DNA of 64,000 nucleotides, from positions 372,001-436,000 of the forward strand of contig NZ_CP081495.1 of assembly GCF_025919725.1 (NCBI RefSeq), read 5' to 3'. Within the stretch, counting starts at the first letter, position 1. Every line of letters starts with the position of its first letter. The position numbers and the translations under genes were made by a program. Below, piece after piece: positions 43,416 through 49,895 of the stretch. The notes beneath the pieces are model-generated. The model saw nothing but the letters and a program-made list of their open reading frames with translations. It was not told the DNA's origin and ran no database searches. This stretch comes from Flavobacterium agricola. Lineage in GTDB: Bacteria; Bacteroidota; Bacteroidia; Flavobacteriales; Flavobacteriaceae.

Positions 43416-44429
43416 ATGTACAAATCAGTAATTCGACCGTATTTATTTAAAAAGGATCCCGAACAAGCGCATTATTTAACTTTTAATTGGTTAAAAAAGG
43501 TTTCTGCCATTCCTGGCGTTCCGGCTATGTTGCGTGCCAAGTTTTTAGTAGAAGATCCGCGTTTAGAACGCGAAGTTTTTGGTATTAAATTTAAAAATCC
43601 GGTAGGTTTAGCTGCAGGATTAGATAAAGATGCCAATGCCTTTCAGGAATTATCTAATTTAGGATTTGGTTTTATTGAAATCGGAACCATAACTCCGAAA
43701 CCGCAAGACGGAAATCCAAAAAAACGTTTGTTTCGTTTAATAGAAGATTCTGGAATTATTAACCGAATGGGATTTAATAACGGTGGGGTAGAAGCTGCTG
43801 TAAAACGTTTACAAAAAAATAAAAATGTATTAATTGGTGGTAATATTGGTAAAAATAAAATTACCCCGAACGAAGATGCCGTAAACGATTATTTAATTTG
43901 TTTTGATGCTTTGTTTGATGTGGTTGATTATTTTGTGGTAAACGTAAGTTCGCCAAACACGCCTAATTTGCGTGCTTTACAAGATAAAGAACCTTTGATG
44001 CATTTGTTGCAAACCTTGCAAAATAAAAATTTTACAAAAGCAAAAGCCAAACCTATTTTGTTAAAAATTGCGCCCGATTTAACTAACGAACAATTGTTAG
44101 ATATTATTGATATTGTTGCAACAACTAAAATAGCAGGCGTAATTGCAACCAATACAACCATTTCGCGCGATGGATTAATTTCTAAAAATCAGAGTGAAAT
44201 AGGTGGTTTATCTGGTAAACCGCTAACCAAACGTGCTACCGAGGTTATTAAATTTTTATCAGATAATAGCAACAAAGCTTTCCCAATTATTGGAGTTGGC
44301 GGTATTCATTCGGTTGAAGATGCGTTAGAAAAGTTTGAGGCAGGCGCAAGCTTAATTCAGCTTTATACGGGTTTTATTTACGAAGGACCACAATTAATTA
44401 AAGATATCAATCAAGCGTTATTAAAATAA
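43416..44429 (+). CDS. pyrD: Dihydroorotate dehydrogenase (quinone), class 2
   Basis: A 337-residue membrane-associated FMN enzyme oxidising dihydroorotate to orotate with a quinone, the fourth step of pyrimidine synthesis. Class 2 features are the N-terminal helix region (YKSVIRPYLFKKDPEQAHYLTFNWL), NPVGLAAGLDKDA, the FGFIEIGTITPKPQ substrate loop, the NVSSPNTPNL motif and the FMN-binding GVGGIHSVEDALEKFEAGA. The start is fixed by the -7 box. The last codons lie inside the terminator hairpin, with the stop codon in its right arm. Confidence 0.95.
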   Translation: MYKSVIRPYLFKKDPEQAHYLTFNWLKKVSAIPGVPAMLRAKFLVEDPRLEREVFGIKFKNPVGLAAGLDKDANAFQELSNLGFGFIEIGTITPKPQDGNPKKRLFRLIEDSGIINRMGFNNGGVEAAVKRLQKNKNVLIGGNIGKNKITPNEDAVNDYLICFDALFDVVDYFVVNVSSPNTPNLRALQDKEPLMHLLQTLQNKNFTKAKAKPILLKIAPDLTNEQLLDIIDIVATTKIAGVIATNTTISRDGLISKNQSEIGGLSGKPLTKRATEVIKFLSDNSNKAFPIIGVGGIHSVEDALEKFEAGASLIQLYTGFIYEGPQLIKDINQALLK

Positions 44430-44440
44430 CGCTTGAATTT
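44411..44440 (+). terminator. Terminator overlapping the 3' end of pyrD
   Basis: Perfect 12-bp hairpin tcaagcgttatt-aa-aataacgcttga. The pyrD stop codon (44427-44429) lies inside the right arm; the tail is only moderately T-rich. Confidence 0.75.
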
Positions 44441-44469
44441 TCTATATTTACAATTCTATTCTATTAAAA

Positions 44470-45348
44470 ATGCTAAATACAGAAAAAAAAGCGGTTAAAA
44501 TTATTGAATGTCCACGCGATGCCATGCAAGGCATTAAAGCTTTTATTCCTACAGATGCTAAGGTGCGTTACATTCAATCATTACTTCGTTGTGGTTTTGA
44601 TACGTTAGATTTTGGAAGTTTTGTTTCTCCAAAAGCTATTCCACAAATGCAAGATACGGCTCAAGTTTTAGCACAATTAGATTTATCACAAACCACAACA
44701 AAATTGCTGGCTATTATTGCCAATACGCAAGGTGCGATTGCCGCAGCTCAGCACGCGCAAATTCAATATTTAGGTTTTCCGTTTTCAATCTCAGAAAACT
44801 TTCAGATGCGTAATACGCACAAAACCATTGCACAATCTATTGTTACCTTACAAGAAATTTTAGAAATTGCTCATAAGGCAGATAAAGAAGTTGTAGCTTA
44901 TTTATCTATGGGATTCGGAAACCCGTACGGTGATCCGTGGAATGTAGATATTGTAGCAGATTGGACAGCTAAATTAGCGCAAATGGGGGTGAAAATAATT
45001 TCTTTATCAGATACCGTTGGAAGCTCAACACCAGAAGTAATAGATTATTTATTTTCAAACTTAATTCCTCAATACCCAAATCTTGAATTTGGAGCCCATT
45101 TACATACTACCAAAGATAAATGGTTTGAAAAAGTTGATGCTGCCTATAAAGCTGGTTGTATTCGTTTTGATGGCGCTATAAAAGGTTACGGCGGATGTCC
45201 AATGGCTAAAGATGATTTAACCGGAAATATGCCAACCGAAAAAATACTGTCTTATTTTACGGCCGAAAAAGCGCCAACTAATGTAAAATTAATGAGCTTT
45301 GAAGCCGCTTACAACGAAGCTTTATTAGTATTTAATCAGTACCATTAA
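44470..45348 (+). CDS. Hydroxymethylglutaryl-CoA lyase
   Basis: A 292-residue TIM-barrel lyase cleaving HMG-CoA to acetyl-CoA and acetoacetate, the last step of leucine catabolism. The N-terminal catalytic segment IIECPRDAMQGI and the metal-binding HLHTTKDKWF are recognisable, and the signature GYGGCPMAKDDLTGN carries the catalytic cysteine. Length is normal. A tatattta box nearby is only a near-match to the -7 consensus. It is flanked by pyrD and guaB on the same strand, each with its own signals, so no operon is evident. Confidence 0.9.
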   Translation: MLNTEKKAVKIIECPRDAMQGIKAFIPTDAKVRYIQSLLRCGFDTLDFGSFVSPKAIPQMQDTAQVLAQLDLSQTTTKLLAIIANTQGAIAAAQHAQIQYLGFPFSISENFQMRNTHKTIAQSIVTLQEILEIAHKADKEVVAYLSMGFGNPYGDPWNVDIVADWTAKLAQMGVKIISLSDTVGSSTPEVIDYLFSNLIPQYPNLEFGAHLHTTKDKWFEKVDAAYKAGCIRFDGAIKGYGGCPMAKDDLTGNMPTEKILSYFTAEKAPTNVKLMSFEAAYNEALLVFNQYH

Positions 45349-45388
45349 TAAAAACCAAATAATATTTTTATTTTAAACAATTTAAGTT

Positions 45389-45396
45389 TAAATTTG
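45389..45396 (+). promoter_or_regulatory. -7 promoter box of guaB
   Basis: taaatttg, exact TAnnTTTG, 25 bases before ATG 45422. It lies almost on top of an earlier in-frame ATG (45398), which is therefore unlikely to be translated. Confidence 0.55.
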
Positions 45397-45421
45397 TATG
45401 CAATTCAACAACAATTGCAAC

Positions 45422-46894
45422 ATGAAAGCACACACAACAAAAATCATCGGAGAAGGTCTAACATACGATGATGTTCTTTTAATTCCAAATTATTCCGAAG
45501 TACTTCCACGCGAAGTTTCCACACAAACTAAATTCTCAAAAAACATTACTTTAAACGTTCCTATTGTTTCTGCAGCAATGGATACGGTAACAGAAAGTGC
45601 AATGGCAATTGCTATGGCGCAAGAAGGTGGTATTGGTGTTTTACATAAAAATATGACAATTGAGCAGCAAGCTGCAGAAGTTAGAAAAGTAAAACGTGCC
45701 GAAGCAGGAATGATTATGGATCCGGTAACTTTAAGTTTACACCATAAAGTAGGTGATGCAAAAAATGCAATGAAAGAACATAGCATCGGCGGAATTCCTG
45801 TTGTAGACGAAAATAATATTTTAAAAGGGATCGTTACCAATCGTGATTTACGATTCGAAAAAAATAACGAACGTGCCATAACAGAAGTTATGACTACGCA
45901 AAATTTGGTTACTGCGCCACAAGGAACAACTTTAGCGCAAGCCGAAGAAATTCTTCAAAAAAATAAAATCGAAAAATTACCAGTAATTGATGCAAACAAC
46001 AAATTAGTTGGCTTAATTACGTTTCGTGACATTACTAAAATCACACAAAAACCAAACGCCAACAAAGATTCATTTGGTAGATTACGTGTAGCTGCAGCAT
46101 TGGGTGTAACAGCTGATGCGGTAGAACGTGCCGAAGCTTTGGTTAACGCTGGTGTTGATGCAGTAATTATTGATACGGCTCACGGACATACAAAAGGCGT
46201 GGTAGATGTACTTAAAAAAGTAAAAGCTGCTTTTCCTAGTTTAGATGTGGTGGTTGGTAATATTGCTACGCCAGAAGCTGCCTTGTATTTAGCAGAAAGT
46301 GGAGCTGATGCGGTAAAAGTAGGAATAGGACCAGGTTCTATTTGTACTACTCGCGTTGTTGCTGGGGTTGGTTTTCCTCAGTTTTCTGCAGTTTTAGAAG
46401 TTGCAGCAGCTTTAAAAGGTACTGGAGTTCCTGTAATTGCTGATGGTGGTGTACGTTATACCGGTGATATTCCTAAAGCGATTGCTGCCGGAGCAGATTC
46501 TGTTATGTTAGGATCTATGTTAGCAGGAACAAAAGAATCGCCAGGTGAGACTATTATTTACGAAGGACGTAAATTTAAATCTTATCGCGGGATGGGTTCT
46601 GTAGAAGCGATGCAACACGGTTCTAAAGACAGATATTTTCAAGATGTTGAAGATGATGTTAAAAAATTGGTTCCAGAAGGAATTGTTGGTCGCGTAGCAT
46701 ATAAAGGCGAATTAAACGAATCTATGTTACAATTTATAGGTGGTTTACGTGCCGGAATGGGGTATTGCGGTTCTGCATCTATTCAAGAACTACAAGAAAA
46801 AGGACGATTTGTTCGCATTACAACAAGTGGAATTAACGAATCTCACCCTCATGATGTTACTATAACAAAAGAAGCACCAAACTATTCAAGATAA
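45422..46894 (+). CDS. guaB: IMP dehydrogenase
   Basis: A 490-residue enzyme oxidising IMP to XMP with NAD+, the committed step of GTP synthesis. The start HTTKIIGEGLTYDDVLLIPNY, two CBS domains (~95-205), the catalytic loop KVGIGPGSICTTR (C~308), ADGGVRYTGDIPKA and the final SHPHDVTITKEAPNYS are typical. The first in-frame ATG (45398) is rejected because of the promoter box. Its 3' 84 bases, the terminator and the end of the convergent transporter gene exist again 1.16 kb downstream as a relic, so the end of this gene has taken part in a recombination event. Confidence 0.96.
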   Translation: MKAHTTKIIGEGLTYDDVLLIPNYSEVLPREVSTQTKFSKNITLNVPIVSAAMDTVTESAMAIAMAQEGGIGVLHKNMTIEQQAAEVRKVKRAEAGMIMDPVTLSLHHKVGDAKNAMKEHSIGGIPVVDENNILKGIVTNRDLRFEKNNERAITEVMTTQNLVTAPQGTTLAQAEEILQKNKIEKLPVIDANNKLVGLITFRDITKITQKPNANKDSFGRLRVAAALGVTADAVERAEALVNAGVDAVIIDTAHGHTKGVVDVLKKVKAAFPSLDVVVGNIATPEAALYLAESGADAVKVGIGPGSICTTRVVAGVGFPQFSAVLEVAAALKGTGVPVIADGGVRYTGDIPKAIAAGADSVMLGSMLAGTKESPGETIIYEGRKFKSYRGMGSVEAMQHGSKDRYFQDVEDDVKKLVPEGIVGRVAYKGELNESMLQFIGGLRAGMGYCGSASIQELQEKGRFVRITTSGINESHPHDVTITKEAPNYSR

Positions 46895-46895
46895 T

Positions 46896-46926
46896 AAAAA
46901 AGCTACCCAAGGGTAGCTTTTTTTTT
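46896..46926 (+). terminator. Terminator of guaB (copy A)
   Basis: Hairpin aaaaaagctaccc / gggtagctttttt with a 2-base loop. It is duplicated at 48055-48083. Confidence 0.88.
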
Positions 46927-46948
46927 CTTTCTTTCTTTCTTTCTTTCT
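46927..46948. repeat. Tetranucleotide repeat (CTTT)5
   Basis: Five perfect CTTT units plus two bases, directly after the guaB terminator. Copy B has only a short remnant of this run (tttctttctg). Confidence 0.9.
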
Positions 46949-46968
46949 GTTTTTGTATACCTAATAAC

Positions 46969-47820
46969 CTAAATAAATAAATAAATAAATGTATTTGCTG
47001 AAAGATACTCATCTTCTGTATTTACACTAATAGGAGTGCCTGAGCCGCCGGTTGAAACAGAAAACGTATGTGTATGAGCTCCAGCGCTATTAATTGTAAA
47101 TGCAGAGTTAACTAGGCTAGTAGTTGCCCAAGTTTGCCCACCAGATGAAAATCCTGAAGAATTCACAGCTCCAGTAGTATAATTATTGTTAGTTGTAGTG
47201 TGTGTATGAGCACCGTTAGAACTTGTAGTACCTGACATGGTAAAATTAGGAATATTTGCTCTGGTTATACTTATAGATTTCGCAGTACTATTGCCTCCTA
47301 CTGTATTTACTTCTTTACTACTAACTTGTTTAATTACTCTTCCGTTAGCGTTTGGTAAATTAGTTGTAAAACCAAGTAAGTTGGCATTGTTTTTTGATAC
47401 ATTAGTTAAAGTACTTATTTGGCGTCCATCAAGCAAATACCAACCGTCGTGATCTATTTTTAAAGCACTATATTTAATGTCACCTAAATTAAATTTAGAA
47501 CTTGTTTGTGTTAGTTTTTGCCAAACATTTCCATCAAAAAAATAATAGCCATTTTCGTTAATATGAATTGCTTTTCCTATTTGTTCTCCACTTAGAGCAT
47601 CAGATACATAAACTAATGTTGATGTACTAATATTTTCCATATTTTGTGCTCTTTCTCTATCTACTCTAGGAATTAAAATACCATCAACTTGACTGCTTGA
47701 TCCAGTTGGATTTATTGCTTGAATATCTAAAGTTGCTTTTGGGGTTGTAGTTACTATACCCACCTGAGAATACGTTGTTAAACTAAATAAGCAACAACAT
47801 AAAATAATCATTTTTTTCAT
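46969..47820 (-). CDS. Secreted protein with phage tail-collar-like C-terminal domain
   Basis: A 283-residue exported protein. Its signal peptide (~1-18, ILCCCLFSLTTYSQ) and mature start QVGIVTTTPKATLDI follow the pattern of many Flavobacteriaceae surface proteins. A spacer and a YYFFDGNVWQKLT segment are followed by a tail-collar-like domain (~115-283): GWYLLDGRQIS, TNLPNANGRVIKQ, GAHTHTTTNN, SAGAHTHTFSVS and the ending SANTFIYL. Tail-collar domains occur in phage fibres and bacterial surface proteins. It lies on a cassette flanked by duplicated guaB-end sequence and is the only gene between the two copies. Its end is encoded by an AAAT repeat. Confidence 0.72.
   Translation of the reverse strand: MKKMIILCCCLFSLTTYSQVGIVTTTPKATLDIQAINPTGSSSQVDGILIPRVDRERAQNMENISTSTLVYVSDALSGEQIGKAIHINENGYYFFDGNVWQKLTQTSSKFNLGDIKYSALKIDHDGWYLLDGRQISTLTNVSKNNANLLGFTTNLPNANGRVIKQVSSKEVNTVGGNSTAKSISITRANIPNFTMSGTTSSNGAHTHTTTNNNYTTGAVNSSGFSSGGQTWATTSLVNSAFTINSAGAHTHTFSVSTGGSGTPISVNTEDEYLSANTFIYLFI
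46971..46990. repeat. Tetranucleotide repeat (AAAT)5
   Basis: Five AAAT units overlapping the last codons of the tail-collar-like gene, whose C-terminal residues FIYLFI are encoded by it. Confidence 0.85.
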
Positions 47821-47969
47821 AAAATCATTTTTTTATGTACAACGGCATTTCGTTTTTTTTATTATGTTATATGCTGTATTGTTTTTTTAAGTTTTTTTTA
47901 AATATTTATTAAATAAATAACGTTTTTTGAATTTTGTTAGGATTACTTTTTTACCAGCTATAAGAAAAT

Positions 47970-48103
47970 GTCCGCATTACAACAAGCGGAATTAAAGAAT
48001 CTCACCCTCATGATGTTACTATAACAAAAGAAGCACCAAATTATTCAAGATAATAAAAAAGCTACCCAAGGGTAGCTTTTTTTAATTTCTTTCTGTTTTT
48101 GTA
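47970..48103. repeat. guaB: Direct repeat copy B: relic of guaB 3' end plus terminator
   Basis: Carries the last 28 codons of a guaB gene (VRITTSGIKESHPHD... to stop), without start or upstream part, so it is not translated. The four differences from copy A in 84 bases are three silent changes and one N-to-K. Similarity fades directly left of 47970. On the minus strand the right part codes the C-terminus of the intact transporter gene. Confidence 0.85.
48055..48083. terminator. Terminator (copy B) shared with the DMT transporter gene
   Basis: Same hairpin as at 46896, aaaaaagctaccc / gggtagctttttt. The transporter's last codons (KKATLG, stop) are encoded within it on the minus strand. Confidence 0.85.
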
Positions 48104-48967
48104 GGCATCTCCAATTATATTTAAGGTTACACCCAATATAATACAACTAATTCCTAAAGCTAGGTTTAACGAGAAAAATTCATCAAACAACAATACGCTA
48201 ATGCTAACGGCAACAACCGGCTCAAAAGCCCCTAAAATAGATGTTGCGGTAGAACCAATATATTTAATAGCAAAAACAAGAGCTAAGCTAGAAATTACAG
48301 TAGTAACTAAAGCAAATAAAGCCAAGTTTAAACCTAAAGAAAATGTTGGAATTTCAAAGTTTTTATTGCTGTCGGTTAGTAATTTTACGGCATAATATAC
48401 GCTTGTAAATAAAAAAGAATAAAAGGTTAAAACCAATCCGTTTAAGTTTTTTACGTTTGATTTACTTACCGTAACAATGTACAACGCATAACCTAAAGCG
48501 CTTATAAAAATAATAAATAAGCCAATGCCATTTATGGCAAACTTACCATTTTGTAAACTAAGTAAAAGTACGCCAATAAGTGTAAAAACAATGGCAAATA
48601 TTGAAGTGCTGTTTAATTTTTCTTTAAAAACCAAAGCCATTATTATAGCAACCAATAACGGATAAATAAATAATAAGGTTGATGCAACCCCTGCATTTAA
48701 ATAATCGTAAGCTAAAAATAACGAATCTGATGATATGCCGTAAAACATACCTAACACAGCCAAAGTTAAAATTTGGTTTCGTTCAATATTAAACGATTTT
48801 TGTTTCAATAACAAATAACTTCCTAGTAAAAGTGCAGCAAAAGCAAACCGATAAAATAACGTGGTATCAATACCAAACCCCGCTTTTTTTATAGGTAAAA
48901 CAAAAAGCGGAATTAATCCGTACGAAACGGAAGATAATAGCCCTAAAAAATAACCTTTAAACCTCAT
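48062..48967 (-). CDS. EamA-family transporter (DMT superfamily)
   Basis: A 301-residue inner-membrane protein with ten predicted helices in two EamA repeats, the pattern of drug/metabolite transporters. Repeat 1 spans ~1-140 with GISSDSLFLAYDYLNAGVASTLLFIYPLLVAI; repeat 2 spans ~150-290 with IKYIGSTATSILGAFEPVVAVSISVLLFDEFF. Both have the conserved E/P-x-x motif before the last helix. Substrate is unknown (amino acids, nucleotides or drugs in relatives). Its 3' end lies in the terminator hairpin of copy B, and a truncated duplicate of its 3' end is at copy A. Confidence 0.87.
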   Translation of the reverse strand: MRFKGYFLGLLSSVSYGLIPLFVLPIKKAGFGIDTTLFYRFAFAALLLGSYLLLKQKSFNIERNQILTLAVLGMFYGISSDSLFLAYDYLNAGVASTLLFIYPLLVAIIMALVFKEKLNSTSIFAIVFTLIGVLLLSLQNGKFAINGIGLFIIFISALGYALYIVTVSKSNVKNLNGLVLTFYSFLFTSVYYAVKLLTDSNKNFEIPTFSLGLNLALFALVTTVISSLALVFAIKYIGSTATSILGAFEPVVAVSISVLLFDEFFSLNLALGISCIILGVTLNIIGDAYKNRKKLKKATLG

Positions 48968-49108
48968 AATAATTCAATTCTAAATCAGGAACGTTTAAAT
49001 TGCAATTATCATATAACGTTTAACACGATTGCTGCAATTTTTGGCAAAAGTAACTTTTATCTGTTAATAATTCGATAAATATTGATGGGATAAAACCATT
49101 CATTTTTC

Positions 49109-49116
49109 TAACTTTG
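49109..49116 (+). promoter_or_regulatory. Possible -7 box of the small membrane protein / Smr operon
   Basis: taactttg, exact TAnnTTTG, but only four bases before ATG 49121. A TTG lies 24 bases further upstream. Use would give a leaderless transcript. Confidence 0.35.
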
Positions 49117-49120
49117 TGAT

Positions 49121-49297
49121 ATGAAAAAATTATATTGGCCTATTTTATTTGTTGTAATGATTTGGGCGCTTATGGACCAAGCTTCAGAAAATCCGAATAA
49201 AATTTTACAAATAGTTGTAGTTGTCATATTTTTTTATGCCATGATGAAATTAATGGCTAAAACACCTAATAATAAAAATAAAGAAAATGAATTTTGA
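49121..49297 (+). CDS. Small single- or double-pass membrane protein
   Basis: A 58-residue protein with two hydrophobic stretches (YWPILFVVMIWALM, ~5-18, and ILQIVVVVIFFYAMM, ~29-43) and a short basic tail. The last 11 bases overlap the start of the Smr-domain gene in another frame, so translation is coupled, which supports a real gene. No family recognised. A small inner-membrane partner or leader for the Smr protein is possible but unproven. Confidence 0.6.
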   Translation: MKKLYWPILFVVMIWALMDQASENPNKILQIVVVVIFFYAMMKLMAKTPNNKNKENEF

Positions 49298-49829
49298 AAA
49301 AGGAGATAAAGTTGCTGTTTTAGATGATGATATTACGGGCTTTGTAACCGGAATTAAAAAAGATAAAATAGTTGTAAATGTTGATGATTTTGAGTTGGAA
49401 TTTAATACTTCAGAATTAATTAAAATTGCTGATGAACCTGCGCGTTTTTTTGCTAACGTTTCGGTGCAACAAGTTTTAGCCGAAAAAGCAGATCCAAAAA
49501 GAAAACATGTTGTAAAAGATAAAGCATCAAAAAAAGAACCTTTTTCTATTCCTTACGATTTACATATCGAAAAATTAGTTAAAGATTTTTCACGAATGAG
49601 CAATCATGATATTTTGACCATACAATTAGATACCGCGCGCCATCATTTAGAACATGCTATTCGAAACAGAATTCCGCGTATTGTTTTAATTCACGGCGTA
49701 GGTGAAGGGGTTTTAAAAACCGAGCTTGATTTTATGCTAAGCCGTTATAATAATGTAACTTTTGAAGATGCTAACTATCAGAAATATGGCATCGGAGCAA
49801 CACAAGTTTACATTAAACAAAATGTATAA
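49287..49829 (+). CDS. Smr-domain protein
   Basis: A 180-residue soluble protein. The N-terminal half (FEKGDKVAVLDDDITGFVTGI) is a small beta-barrel-like module. Residues ~100-180 are an Smr domain: YDLHIEKLVKDFSRM, LDTARHHLEHAIRNRIPRIVLIHGVGEGVLKTEL, and the ending YGIGATQVYIK. Smr domains bind or cut nucleic acids; this MutS2-like HGxGxGxL loop is intact, and the catalytic H of DLHI is present. Bacteroidota have stand-alone Smr proteins whose job is unclear. It starts inside the preceding small gene and is followed by a terminator. Confidence 0.85.
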   Translation: MNFEKGDKVAVLDDDITGFVTGIKKDKIVVNVDDFELEFNTSELIKIADEPARFFANVSVQQVLAEKADPKRKHVVKDKASKKEPFSIPYDLHIEKLVKDFSRMSNHDILTIQLDTARHHLEHAIRNRIPRIVLIHGVGEGVLKTELDFMLSRYNNVTFEDANYQKYGIGATQVYIKQNV

Positions 49830-49833
49830 ATTA

Positions 49834-49872
49834 AAAAAACACCTCAAAAAATATTTTTTGAGATGTTTTTTA
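49834..49872. terminator. Terminator after the Smr gene
   Basis: Long imperfect hairpin aaaaaacacctcaaaaaa / ttttttgagatgtttttt with one mismatch. Both strands could use it; the adhesin-like gene ends on the other side. Confidence 0.7.
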
Positions 49873-49895
49873 TTATAAATAGGAAAAATTTGGGG

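Larger units (their letters stand above)
46811..46957. repeat. Direct repeat copy A: end of guaB, terminator and transporter 3' end
   Basis: Pairs with 47970-48103. Bases 46811-46894 code for the guaB C-terminus (80 of 84 match), then the terminator and a stretch that on the minus strand corresponds to the transporter C-terminus. Copy A has the longer CTTT run. Confidence 0.85.

Noticed and set aside
46927..46990. CRISPR array
   Set aside because: These are tetranucleotide repeats without spacers and with no cas genes nearby.
46969..47820. A prophage or phage tail module
   Set aside because: Only one tail-collar-like domain is present, with a signal peptide and a flavobacterial surface N-terminus. 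There are no other phage genes, so it is better read as a surface protein.
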